DNA of 64,000 bases from Arthrobacter sp. U41 (GTDB lineage: Bacteria; Actinomycetota; Actinomycetes; Actinomycetales; Micrococcaceae). The translations under genes were made by a program, and so were the position numbers. The stretch is taken from contig NZ_CP015732.1 in NCBI RefSeq assembly GCF_001750145.1, positions 3,162,001-3,226,000 on the forward strand, in the 5' to 3' direction. Position 1 is the first letter of the stretch, and each line of letters opens with the position of its first letter. This document shows positions 27,042 to 35,789 of the stretch, piece by piece. The notes under the pieces were generated by a model, which saw nothing but the letters and a program-made list of their open reading frames with translations, made no database searches and had not been told where the DNA came from.

Positions 27042-28025
27042 ATGAGTGCCGGGCCGACGACAACTGCTCGGACCAGCTCCGGTCTGGTCCTGGCGGTGCT
27101 GGCGGCCAGCCAGTTCCTGATGACTGTCGACAGTTCGGTGATGAATGTTTCGATGGCGGCCGTGGCCGCGGACCTCGGCACGACGATCACCGGCATCCAA
27201 ACGGCCATTACCCTGTAAACGCTCGTCATGGCCTCACTGATGATCACCGGAGGCAAGGTAGGAACCATCTTGGGCCGCCGTCGCGCGTTTGCCCTCGGCC
27301 TGATCATCTATGCCGCCGGTTCGCTGACGACGGCGCTTGCGCCAGACCTTGGGGTGCTGCTTCTGGGCTGGTCCCTTCTGGAAGGCGACGGTGCAGCACT
27401 CGTTATGCCCGCGGTCGTCTCGCTTGTTGCGGCCAATTTCCCGCCCGAACGCCGTGCCGGGGCATAACGGGCTGGTGGCTGCAGCAGGTGCCATGGCCGT
27501 CGCTGCAGGTCCGATCATTGGCGGCAGTGACCACCTTTGCATCCTGGCGATATGTATTCGTCGGAGAAGTCATCATCGTGCTGACCATCCTGCCGGTCCT
27601 GCGCAGGGTCGAAGACGACCCACCGGCCAGGGTCAGGCTCGATTACTGGGGCTCTGCATTGTCGATAGTCGGACTGGGCATGATTGTCTACGGTGTGCTT
27701 CGTTCGGGTGAATGGGGCTGGGTGCAGCCCAAGCCCGGCGCGCCAACGGTCCTCGGCCTCTCCCCGGCGGTGTGGCTGCTCATCGGCGGGCTCAGCGTGT
27801 TCTTCGCTCAATTCCTCATTCAGGCTGGCGTGTTCTTCACCATCCCACTGTTCCTGTCGGTGGTGTTGGAGCGCTGGGGGCACTGTCGTCCCAGCTGGGG
27901 GCCATCACGGTTTCCGCGGTGCCGGACTCGCAGAGCGCGGAGGTCGGCGGGCTCCAGAACACGGCCACCAACCTCGGGCCTCCCTGGGGACCGCCCTGAT
28001 CGGGTCGGTCCTCATTGCCACGTAG
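27042..28025 (+). pseudogene. DHA2-type (14-helix) MFS exporter, multiply broken
   Basis: The pieces are in order but in several frames: LAASQFLMTVDSSVMNVSM, then TTITGIQTAITL ending in a nonsense codon TAA at 27216, MASLMITGGKVGTILGRRRA, ALVMPAVVSLVAANFPPERR, VAAAGAMAVAAGPIIGG, and FASWRYVFVGEVIIVLTILP. The tail GGLQNTATNLG then SLGTALIGSVLIAT follows after a missing central part. This is the EmrB/QacA type drug exporter. There is at least one stop, two or more frameshifts and an internal deletion, so it is an old pseudogene. Confidence 0.85.
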
Positions 28026-28103
28026 AGCGCCTCGTTCATGGACCCGTCCTCGCACGCTGCGCAGGCCGCCAATGCTGACAAGCCACGATAGGCTCTGGGC
28101 CTG

Positions 28104-28171
28104 CTGCGTCGTTGGGCAGCCGGTGACCGAGTGCGGAGTGACGACGGCGGCCGTTAAAGGCTCTCGTAGCG
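28104..28171 (-). mobile_element. Remnant of an IS3-family orfB 3' end
   Basis: The minus strand reads AFNGRRRHSALGHRLPND, close to the SRRRHSALGYRRPNEVHY tail of the OrfB proteins of the two IS3 copies in this window. Only this short piece is left. It is diverged from the intact copies, so it comes from an older or different element. Confidence 0.6.
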
Positions 28172-28463
28172 GCCGGCCGCAGTTCAGGCACCGCTGGCAG
28201 CAGTCGTGGAACCGGCCTCGATGACACACCGCCGGCTGCTGTTCCAAGTCATTGGATGACGGGTTTGAAAAGCGCGGCCCCTTCATCGGTTGTGAGTCGT
28301 TTATTACGGCGCGGTTTGGTGTCCGGTACGGATATGCCGTTATGTGGCGTGTACTGACCATCCCGAGCGGCCGAGAGACCTGGATCGATGACGCCGCAGC
28401 AACCCTGGTCACCGGGACCTTCCGTGGGTTCCGGTGATAACAAGGGGCAAAGCCGTGGGACGC

Positions 28464-28486
28464 GGTCTGACCTCGCAGGCCAGACC
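28464..28486. other. Stem-loop upstream of the osmC gene
   Basis: GGTCTG and CAGACC flank an inner CCT/AGG pair, giving a nine-pair stem with one mismatch about 50 bases before the OsmC-like gene. It is not followed by a T-run. It could be a terminator of upstream transcription or part of a leader; no riboswitch class was recognised. Confidence 0.3.
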
Positions 28487-28536
28487 GGAAGGCTTGCTCC
28501 GTAGGGTGCTACCGCCAGGACCGATGGAGTGATCTG

Positions 28537-29067
28537 ATGAACGCAGTGTCTGTCCCCGCGCCCGCCGCCGACCTGGCGGTGACGGTGCCCCGGCCCTGGA
28601 TGAAACCGGTGCGTGCCGCCGGTTCCTGGCAGGGCTCAATGACGACCGAAGTCCAGGTGCGGAAGTTTAGCTTCCGCACAGACGAGCCCATTGCGGTGGG
28701 CGGCACCAACCAGGCCCCCACTCCGATGGAGGTCGTCGCCGGAGCGGTGAACGGCTGCATCACGGTCGTCATTGAGACGGTCGCCAAGGAACTGGGCATC
28801 AGGCTCGAGCAAGTAGAAACCGAATCTGTTGCCTTCATGGATTCTCGCGGTTTCCACGGCACTGCCGAGGTGTCGCCGCATTTCCATGACTACACTCTCC
28901 GGATCCGGGTAGTGACGCCGGAACCAAAGGCCTCGCTCGCCGGCTTCCGAGCACAGGTGGAAAAACGCTGCCCCGCGCTGAACCTTCTCCGTGATGCCGG
29001 CGTTCCCGTGGACCTGCTCTGGGAATTCTCCGTGGGGCCGCTTCCAGCCGTGGAGGCCAGCGAATGA
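28537..29067 (+). CDS. OsmC family protein
   Basis: A 176-residue OsmC/Ohr-fold protein. The two redox cysteines are in VVAGAVNGCITVVIETVA and EKRCPALNLLRDAG, spaced as in the family. The central HGTAEVSPHFHDYTLRIRV is also typical. These proteins reduce organic or fatty-acid hydroperoxides with thiol chemistry. The stop overlaps the start of the following symporter gene by four bases, so the two are translationally coupled, which is an unusual pairing. ATG 28537 follows a purine-rich stretch (GGAGTGA). Confidence 0.85.
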   Translation: MNAVSVPAPAADLAVTVPRPWMKPVRAAGSWQGSMTTEVQVRKFSFRTDEPIAVGGTNQAPTPMEVVAGAVNGCITVVIETVAKELGIRLEQVETESVAFMDSRGFHGTAEVSPHFHDYTLRIRVVTPEPKASLAGFRAQVEKRCPALNLLRDAGVPVDLLWEFSVGPLPAVEASE

Positions 29068-30704
29068 CCGCCCCCGGACTCTGGACGATCGGCCTGGCAG
29101 TCGGGTACACCCTGCTCCTTGCCATCGGTGGGCGCTATGTTCAGCGCCGGGCGGCCGCGGGGGAAGGCAACGGAGGCTTTTTCGTCGGCGGCCGCACGTT
29201 CAGCCCGTGGACCGTGGCTTTCTGCATCACCGGACTGTTTTCCGGCTCCTCCTATATCGCCATCATGGAGCTCAGCTACAGGACGGGAATTTCAGCGGTC
29301 TGGTATGGCGTGGCCGAAACGGTCCAGGTCTTGCTGATAGCGCTGCTCCTGGTGAAACCATTGCGCGAGAAGCTGGTCGTGACCGTAACGGGGATTATCG
29401 GTGACCGTTTTGGGCGGGCGGCGCAGGCCGTCGCTGGCATCATTACGGCATTCACCTTTCCCATGTGGTCTGTCGCCACAGCCATCGCCTTCGCCTCGGC
29501 CCTCCACGCCTTCACCGACCTGTCAATCTACGCCTCTATCATCGTCACGGCTGTGCTTCTGCTGGTCTTCCTCTGGTCTGGCGGGATGAGGGCCGTCGCC
29601 TTCACCCAGACCATGAACTGTTTCGTCTTCGTCGCCATGTTGATTGTTGGGGTGGCAGCGTTCCTGATCAATCCGGGCTTTGCAGGGCTCCGCCACCTCG
29701 CCCTTGAACGGCCGGGAATGCTTGATCTTTACGGCGCCGGTCCCACCCTCATCGCTGCCTGGTTCGGGACCTTCATCGTGAACGTGATCTTGGCCCAAGC
29801 CGCTTTTCAAATGACGATGTCGTGCCGGACGCCGGAGGAGGGACGCAAGGGTCTATTCATGGCCGCGAGCTTTGGCATCCCGCTGATCGTCGTCGGCGTT
29901 CTGCTGGGCACCGCAGCCGCCGTCGTCGTACCTAATCAGAACCTGCCCCTGGTGGCGGTTCCCGTCTATATCGCGCAGGTTCTTCCCGCGCCGCTTGCCG
30001 GCGTCTTCTTCTTAGGAATATGGGCCTGCGCTCTCGGCTGGGCGGGACCTTGCCAGTTCTCCGGCGCCACCAGCCTGGGCCGCGATGTGGGAAGCGCGTT
30101 GCGCCCGCGCGCCAGCGAACAGGATTTGATCCGTTACACCCGCTGGTCCCTGGTCCTGCTGACTGTCCTGATGATCGTTTTCGCTTTCCTGCGCACAGAA
30201 CAGTCCGCTTGGTGGAACGTTCTGGCCTGGACTCTTCGCAACGGTGCGACTTTGGCGCCGGTTCTTGCAGCGTTCTTCTGGCCGCTGGCAACTCGCCGCG
30301 CGGCACTTGCGGCCATGCTTGTTGGCTTTGCGGCAGGTTTGATTTGGTACCAGCTGGGTGGATGGTCTCCGAGTAAGTTCCACCTTGGGATCCATCCGGT
30401 CTGGGTCGGGATGTCGCTGAACGTGGTGGTCCTGATCGGGGTCACCTTGGGCAGCGTTCGCTGGCGGGTCACGGGAAATGCCGTGCGGAGGCGGCGCGGA
30501 TTTGTTGCCGCTGTGCTCTGCCTGGCCGTCATCGGGACGGCCGGTCTCAACGCGCCGTTGCTCGGGTCCTCCGGGTTTTTGGGGCTGGTGGCCTTCGTCG
30601 TCGTCGTTCTCGGAGCGATTGCCACGTTCTTGCTAACGCAGGCATCTGAGAGGCAGCAGGACAACGACATTCCAGCGAACAACGAACGTCGGGTCACCGT
30701 TTAG
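29064..30704 (+). CDS. Sodium:solute symporter (SSS family)
   Basis: A 546-residue membrane protein with about 13 helices. GGRTFSPWTVAFCITGLFSG and SYIAIMELSYRTGISAVWYG match the N-terminal SSS signature (helices 1-3). It also contains WAGPCQFSGATSLGRDVGSA in the C-terminal half. SSS proteins import solutes such as monocarboxylates, sugars or amino acids with sodium. The substrate cannot be told from sequence. It overlaps the osmC stop as ATGA. No regulator is adjacent. Confidence 0.85.
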   Translation: MTAPGLWTIGLAVGYTLLLAIGGRYVQRRAAAGEGNGGFFVGGRTFSPWTVAFCITGLFSGSSYIAIMELSYRTGISAVWYGVAETVQVLLIALLLVKPLREKLVVTVTGIIGDRFGRAAQAVAGIITAFTFPMWSVATAIAFASALHAFTDLSIYASIIVTAVLLLVFLWSGGMRAVAFTQTMNCFVFVAMLIVGVAAFLINPGFAGLRHLALERPGMLDLYGAGPTLIAAWFGTFIVNVILAQAAFQMTMSCRTPEEGRKGLFMAASFGIPLIVVGVLLGTAAAVVVPNQNLPLVAVPVYIAQVLPAPLAGVFFLGIWACALGWAGPCQFSGATSLGRDVGSALRPRASEQDLIRYTRWSLVLLTVLMIVFAFLRTEQSAWWNVLAWTLRNGATLAPVLAAFFWPLATRRAALAAMLVGFAAGLIWYQLGGWSPSKFHLGIHPVWVGMSLNVVVLIGVTLGSVRWRVTGNAVRRRRGFVAAVLCLAVIGTAGLNAPLLGSSGFLGLVAFVVVVLGAIATFLLTQASERQQDNDIPANNERRVTV

Positions 30705-31383
30705 CTGACACAGGCCGCTGGCGAGGCCGTGCATGCGGAACCCCGGATCGCTCGCCGCTCAACAGCGGTCGGGCCGATGGGCGTTTCGGTGAACTGGTCC
30801 CGGGCCGCGGGTGAGCTGCCGCGGAGATCTCGGGATGTGCACCCTCTTAAAGATGATGTTCGTCATAACGGAATCAAAAGTCGAAGCCCCTCCAGCATTG
30901 CTGATGGGGCTTCCCCTTTGCCCTGACAGCCCGGCGTCAGCCGCGGCAGCCTGCCGCACCGGCCCACGCACACTCAGCCAAAGCCATAGAAACGGGGCCG
31001 CATCGCCCCAGCCGGGGTCGGGTACTCCGCCGACCTGGTTTGGTTGGTCAGTCATGATCTTCCTTCTGTTGTCGGGGGACAACCGCCGCCGGTCTGCCGG
31101 TATCCGCCGTCCTGGGCGCCTGCACACCGACTACCGCCACTCGCTGGACCTGCAAAACCCTTTGCCGCCGCCCTTCCTGCAGTCGTCGTCGGCCGCGACA
31201 TCGACGACATCAACATCGATCGGCTCGCCGGTTCCAGCCACACAACCGAAGGTTTCTGGGCAGCCCCGAGGGCGGATATGGCTGAAGCTGATAGCAGTGG
31301 GACGTCGTTACATGCAGCGGGCAAGATCGACCGCACTTCTGCTACAACTGAAGAACCGCTGCCAACGAAAGGGCCGCCTCATC
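30705..31383. other. 680-base region with a stem-loop and no firm gene
   Basis: After the symporter gene no convincing coding region is seen. On the minus strand an ATG near 31055 with GGAAG before it begins MTDQPNQVGGVPDPGWGDAA, but the frame then runs through the stem-loop at 30883-30913. Other frames are low-complexity. Confidence 0.4.
30883..30913. terminator. Stem-loop terminator (either strand)
   Basis: GAAGCCCC (30883-30890) pairs with GGGGCTTC (30906-30913). The loop contains a further CAGC/GCTG pairing. It lies about 180 bases after the symporter stop. Confidence 0.55.
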
Positions 31384-31497
31384 ATGAGCAAGACCGCCGT
31401 GATCGACGCTGAAGTCCCCGCATCGGCACCGGCCGGTGAGCCGGCCGCTACCGGCAGCCACCAGGTCTGCGTGCGGCGTGCACGTTTGCACCCGTGA
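31384..31497 (+). CDS. Possible 37-residue leader or relic ORF
   Basis: ATG 31384 begins MSKTAVIDAEVPASAPAGEP and the frame ends with a TGA that shares one base with the ATG of the next gene (TGATG). It could be a small translated leader coupled to that gene, or a relic of a larger protein. It lacks a strong ribosome site, and no family is recognised. Confidence 0.3.
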   Translation: MSKTAVIDAEVPASAPAGEPAATGSHQVCVRRARLHP

Positions 31498-32264
31498 TGA
31501 CCACCAACGATACCCATGGAGTCCGGCGCCGCCCCATTCGGCTGCTCGCGGGCCTTGTCCTGCTTGGGATGCTCGCGTCAGTTCTGGTCCTCCTCGGGCC
31601 CGGCTTGCTCAACGGCTTGCTCGCCGAGGACGGTCCGCTGCGAGGGGGCCCGGCATGCACGGTCGAAACCGCGGAGGGAAAGATCGAGCTCCACCGCGAG
31701 GAGGCGCAGCTGGCCACGACGGCGGTGGCGCTCATGGCCCGTGGGGCAGAGGCACCGGACACTTCCGGCATCGACCAAGCGGTATTACAGCGGCTGGCCG
31801 ACGGGCCACCCGGAGACGCCGGTGCCAGCCTGAGCTGTCGGGGACAAGCCTCCAGCGACCTTAGGGAGGAGCAGCCGGGTGCCACCGGTCTGACACCCCG
31901 CGCCCAGCAGTTGCTCGAGGCCATGACCGGGGTGTTCGACAAACAGAGCCTGGGCGGGTACGCGCCGGGCGGCGTCGGCCAGGGGCACGGAGCGGACTCG
32001 ACACACTATGACGGCCGGGCGATCGACATCTTCTTCCGCCCGGTGACGGAGGAGAACCGGCGTGAGGGGTGGATACTGGCCCACTGGCTCGTGGCTCATG
32101 CCGGGGACCAGGACATCCAGTTCGTTATCTTCGACGACCGGTTCTGGAGCGCGCGCAGCTCCCGGGGTCAGTGGCAGGACTACGCCGCGCCTGACCCCGG
32201 TAACGAGATCCTGCGTCACCTCGACCACGTGCACGTGGATGTGCTGGGCGGCCGTGCTGAGTGA
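31497..32264 (+). CDS. Membrane-anchored M15-like peptidase domain protein
   Basis: A 255-residue protein. An N-terminal hydrophobic segment (LLAGLVLLGMLASVLVLLGP) follows a basic start and acts as a signal anchor. The C-terminal half has STHYDGRAIDIFFRP and, near the end, RHLDHVHVDV. The H-x-x-GRAxDI and HxDHVHV pairs match zinc ligands of M15-type D-Ala-D-Ala peptidase-like domains, common at the end of actinobacterial secreted proteins. It would act on the cell wall outside the membrane. Peptidase activity is inferred from the motif only. Confidence 0.7.
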   Translation: MTTNDTHGVRRRPIRLLAGLVLLGMLASVLVLLGPGLLNGLLAEDGPLRGGPACTVETAEGKIELHREEAQLATTAVALMARGAEAPDTSGIDQAVLQRLADGPPGDAGASLSCRGQASSDLREEQPGATGLTPRAQQLLEAMTGVFDKQSLGGYAPGGVGQGHGADSTHYDGRAIDIFFRPVTEENRREGWILAHWLVAHAGDQDIQFVIFDDRFWSARSSRGQWQDYAAPDPGNEILRHLDHVHVDVLGGRAE

Positions 32265-32394
32265 GGGGAAGACCTGCCGCCCGGCGCCGGGCGGTGATCC
32301 CGGGTTTCCTCAGTCGTGCGGCGGACGCCATGAAACTGGTGATGGGCGGGTGCCCGTGCCGCGGGCCCGCAAGGGGATTTGTCGAAAATATAGT

Positions 32395-32422
32395 AGGAAG
32401 TCCTAGTAATTAGCGGGACTTC
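32395..32422. promoter_or_regulatory. Overlapping inverted repeats before the acyl-CoA dehydrogenase gene
   Basis: TAGGA-AG-TCCTA (32395-32406) is a 5-bp palindrome, and GAAGTCC (32397-32403) pairs with GGACTTC (32416-32422). The repeats lie 42-69 bases before the ATG in an AT-richer stretch, where a promoter and operator are expected. The regulator is unknown. Confidence 0.4.
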
Positions 32423-32463
32423 AGACTACATTGAGTCAAAATCTATACTTCGGAGGACTGGGT

Positions 32464-33600
32464 ATGTTTGAACTCAACGAGGACCAGCAGGCGCTGGTCC
32501 AGATGGTGCGCGAATTCGCCAACGAGGCCCTTGCGCCGAACGCCGCGAAATGGGACGAGACCAAACACTTTCCCGTGGACGTGCTGCGCGAAGCAGGCGC
32601 CTTGGGCATGGGCAGCATCTACGTCCAGGAGGAATTCGGCGGCTCCGGCCTCACGCGCAGCGACGCGGTGCTGATCTTCGAGGAACTGGCCAAGGCCGAT
32701 CCGACGATTGCCGCATACATCTCCATCCACAACATGGTGGTATGGATGATTGACTCGTTCGGCAACGACGAGCAGCGCGCCCAGTGGGTCCCGCAGCTCG
32801 CCTCCATGGAGGCGCTGGGCAGCTACTGCCTGACCGAACCCGGCGCCGGATCCGACGCCGCAGCGCTGAGCACCAAGGCAGTGCGCGACGGCGAGGACTA
32901 CGTGCTGAACGGCGTCAAACAATTCATCTCCGGGGCGGGAACATCCAGCTACTACATCGTGATGGCCCGTACGGCCAACACCGGAAACCGCGGCATCACT
33001 GCCATCGTCGTGCCGGCGGACGCGCCTGGTCTCTCGTTCGGGGCGAACGAGAAAAAGATGGGTTGGAACGCCCAGCCAACCCGCCAGGTGATTTTCGACA
33101 ATGTCAGGGTTCCGGTGGCCAACCGTCTCGGTGAGGAAGGCAGCGGTTTTGGAAGCGCGATGAAGGGACTCAACGGAGGCCGCATCAACATGGGTGCGTG
33201 CTCCCTGGGCGGTGGCCAGACCGCCCTGGATAAATCGGTGGCATACCTCAAGGAACGACAGGCGTTCGGCGGCCCGCTGATCAACCAGCAGGCGCTGCTG
33301 TTCCAGCTGGCGGACATGGAAACCGAACTGGTCACCGCACGGACGCTGCTCTGGCGGGCAGCGGACGCACTGGACCGCGGCGCCCCCGACGCCGTCAAGC
33401 TCTGCGCCATGGCCAAACAGGTCGCCACGGATGCCGGGTTCAACGTCGCCAACAGCGCCATTCAGCTGCACGGGGGCTACGGCTACCTCTCCGAATACGG
33501 TCTGGAAAAGATTGCCCGTGACCTGCGGGTCCACCAGATCCTCGAAGGCAGTAACGAGATCATGCGCATGATCGTCGGGCGCATCGTGGCCGGCACCTAG
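32464..33600 (+). CDS. Acyl-CoA dehydrogenase (isobutyryl-CoA dehydrogenase-like)
   Basis: A 378-residue flavoenzyme that puts a double bond between C2 and C3 of an acyl-CoA and passes electrons to ETF. YCLTEPGAGSDAAAL is the first acyl-CoA dehydrogenase signature and QLHGGYGYLSEYGLEKIARD the second. The segment HQILEGSNEIMRMIVGR holds the catalytic-base region (EGSNE). The overall sequence is closest in feel to branched-chain (isobutyryl-CoA) members, which act in valine breakdown; this finer call is tentative. ATG 32464 has GGAGGA nine bases upstream. It stands alone, without other valine genes beside it. Confidence 0.88.
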   Translation: MFELNEDQQALVQMVREFANEALAPNAAKWDETKHFPVDVLREAGALGMGSIYVQEEFGGSGLTRSDAVLIFEELAKADPTIAAYISIHNMVVWMIDSFGNDEQRAQWVPQLASMEALGSYCLTEPGAGSDAAALSTKAVRDGEDYVLNGVKQFISGAGTSSYYIVMARTANTGNRGITAIVVPADAPGLSFGANEKKMGWNAQPTRQVIFDNVRVPVANRLGEEGSGFGSAMKGLNGGRINMGACSLGGGQTALDKSVAYLKERQAFGGPLINQQALLFQLADMETELVTARTLLWRAADALDRGAPDAVKLCAMAKQVATDAGFNVANSAIQLHGGYGYLSEYGLEKIARDLRVHQILEGSNEIMRMIVGRIVAGT

Positions 33601-33693
33601 ACCGGGAAAACGATGCCAGTCTGCTGCGCCGGGCCGGCCGGCGGACGAGGGACCCTCTTCAGACAGTCCCTAGGCGAACGTTCCGACGTCGGG

Positions 33694-34353
33694 CTACCGG
33701 GGCGTGTGACGGGTGAAGACCAGATGGACAACCCCGGATAGAGAAGGTGTCGCCTCGATGTCGAAGCGTTGTTCGAGTCCTTCGAGTCCATCCCAGAGCC
33801 GTTCGCCCCGGCCCAGGACAATCGGGACGAGGACGATGTGCATGTGGTCGATGAGATCAACCTCGAGGAACTGCCGAACCGTGCCGACGCCGCCGCCGAT
33901 CCGGACGTCGAGGTCGCCAGCCAGGGCCCGCGCCCGCTCGAGCGCGGAGGCGGGGTCGGCGTCCACGAAATGGAAGGTTGTTCCGCCTTCCATCTCCAGG
34001 ACCGGCCGGGGATGGTGGGTCAGGACGACGACAGGGGTGTGGAAGACGGGGTTATCGCCCCACCATCCTTTCCATTCCTCGTCCTCCCAGGGACCGCGTT
34101 GAGGGCCGAACTTGTTGCGCCCCATGATCTCCACACCGATCCCGGGCCCCCACGCGCTGGCGAACGCCTCGTCGACGCCGAAGGATCCCTCCGACTCCCC
34201 GTGGAAGCCCATCTCGCGGAAGGTGCGCGTCTCGAAAGCCCACTCCATGAGCCGTGAGCCTGCGTGACCGAACGGAGCGTCGAGTTGCTGGCCCTCGCCG
34301 GTGCCGAAGCCGTCGAGGGAGACCGAGAAGTTATGCACGCGGACGAGGGACAT
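33694..34353 (-). CDS. Dihydrofolate reductase-like (RibD C-terminal) protein
   Basis: A 219-residue NADPH-dependent reductase-fold protein. It starts MSLVRVHNFSVSLDGFGTGE and has the cofactor segment IGGGVGTVRQFLEVDLIDHM followed by HIVLVPIVLGRGERLWDG. These are marks of the RibD_C/YyaP family rather than true folate reductases. The start is supported by AGGAG five bases before the ATG. The substrate is unknown. Convergent with the acyl-CoA dehydrogenase gene. Confidence 0.82.
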   Translation of the reverse strand: MSLVRVHNFSVSLDGFGTGEGQQLDAPFGHAGSRLMEWAFETRTFREMGFHGESEGSFGVDEAFASAWGPGIGVEIMGRNKFGPQRGPWEDEEWKGWWGDNPVFHTPVVVLTHHPRPVLEMEGGTTFHFVDADPASALERARALAGDLDVRIGGGVGTVRQFLEVDLIDHMHIVLVPIVLGRGERLWDGLEGLEQRFDIEATPSLSGVVHLVFTRHTPR

Positions 34354-34522
34354 GTCATCTCCTGAAGTGCTTGTCGTTCGCCATTACTGTATGGCGACCG
34401 CAGCCAACGACTCAAGACCCGGCGATGGATGTGGCGGGTTCTGCGGCCAGGAGGGTCCGTTGCCCGCGTCTGGTCCGGCGCCCGGCGGGAATTTCCGGTC
34501 CGGGGCGGTGTTAGGTCTGAGT

Positions 34523-35554
34523 ATGAAAGCAATCGTGTACCGTGCCACCGGCGATCCGTCTGTTCTCGAACTCGTCGACCGCGAGATCCGTGACCCGGGG
34601 CGCGGGGAGGTCCGCCTTCGGATCATGGTCTCCGCGGTGAACCCCACCGACTGGAAGTCGCGCCGCGGCGCCAAACCGGGCGAGCCGTTGCCCTTCGCGG
34701 AGGTTGTGCCGAACCAAGACGGCGCCGGAGTGGTGGACGCCGTCGGACCCGGCGTCGAGCACCTCCACGTCGGCGACAGAGTCTGGCTGGCCTTAGCCGC
34801 CTACCAGCGCGCCGACGGCGGGACAGCGCAGGAGTTCGCCGTCCTGCCGGCCGAGCGGGTCTTTCCGCTGCCGCAGAACGCCGGGTTCGACCTCGGCGCA
34901 AGCCTGGGTGTTCCTGCGGTCACCGCCCACCGGGCCCTGACCATCGCCGAGGACGGCCCGCGGCGGCTGCACCCGGGAGCGTTGGACGGCAAGGTAGTTC
35001 TCGTCGCTGGAGGCGCCGGTGCTGTGGGTCATGCGGCGATCCAGCTCGCCAAGTGGGCCGGCGCCGTTGTGATCACGACCGTGAGCGGACCGGCGAAGGC
35101 TGCGCTGGTCACGGCCGCCGGCGCCGATCACGTCATCAATTACCGGGAAAGCCACGCGGCCGCGGAGATCCGCCGGATCGCTCCCGGGGGCGTCGACCAG
35201 ATCGTGGAGCTGGCGCCCGCGCAGAACGCGGAACTCGACCTGGCTGTGATCCGCAACCGCGGCTCCGTCGCGGTCTACGCCAACAACGGCGGCGATCAGG
35301 TGAGCCTGGACGTGCGCAGGCATTTCAGCCTCAACGTCCGCTACCAGTTCGTGTTGCTCTACACCGTTGGCATGGCCGCGGTGCACGCCGCCGCCGAGGA
35401 CATTAATGCGGCCATCGCCGACGGCGCCCTTCCGGTGGGAGAAGCGGCGGGTCTGCCGCTGCACCGCTTTGACCTGGCTGACACGGCCGCGGCCCACACG
35501 GCGGTGGAAGCGAGCATCGTCGGCAAGGTACTGATCGATGTGTCAGCGGGCTAG
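34523..35554 (+). CDS. NADPH:quinone oxidoreductase-type medium-chain dehydrogenase
   Basis: A 343-residue MDR-family protein. MKAIVYRATGDPSVLELVDR is the GroES-like start, followed by VVPNQDGAGVVDAVGPGVEH and the nucleotide-binding loop VVLVAGGAGAVGHAAIQLAK. The structural-zinc cysteines are absent, so it belongs to the quinone-oxidoreductase branch. ATG 34523 is chosen because family similarity begins there; the open frame extends upstream to 34301 without similarity. It diverges from the DHFR-like gene. Confidence 0.85.
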   Translation: MKAIVYRATGDPSVLELVDREIRDPGRGEVRLRIMVSAVNPTDWKSRRGAKPGEPLPFAEVVPNQDGAGVVDAVGPGVEHLHVGDRVWLALAAYQRADGGTAQEFAVLPAERVFPLPQNAGFDLGASLGVPAVTAHRALTIAEDGPRRLHPGALDGKVVLVAGGAGAVGHAAIQLAKWAGAVVITTVSGPAKAALVTAAGADHVINYRESHAAAEIRRIAPGGVDQIVELAPAQNAELDLAVIRNRGSVAVYANNGGDQVSLDVRRHFSLNVRYQFVLLYTVGMAAVHAAAEDINAAIADGALPVGEAAGLPLHRFDLADTAAAHTAVEASIVGKVLIDVSAG

Positions 35555-35789
35555 CCGATGATGCTTAGGGAGCCTCGCGGATCCCCCGGTAGGACGGAAT
35601 TCCCTGGGGAAAGGCCGGGCGGAAAAACCGGGTCTTCCATGAAACGGAAGGTAAAAGTAAAGTCGCGGCATAGCCAGTGAATCGGACTTCCACCTTCATC
35701 CGAGAGCGAGCCCACATGGACCGGCCAGAAAAGCGCGGTGTCCAGCGCCGCAGCATAAATCTAACAACCGTTGTGTGGGGCGTGACGGG

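Noticed and set aside
28438..28536. A riboswitch before the osmC gene
   Set aside because: A hairpin is present, but the conserved cores of known classes (for example c-di-GMP, ZTP) could not be matched.
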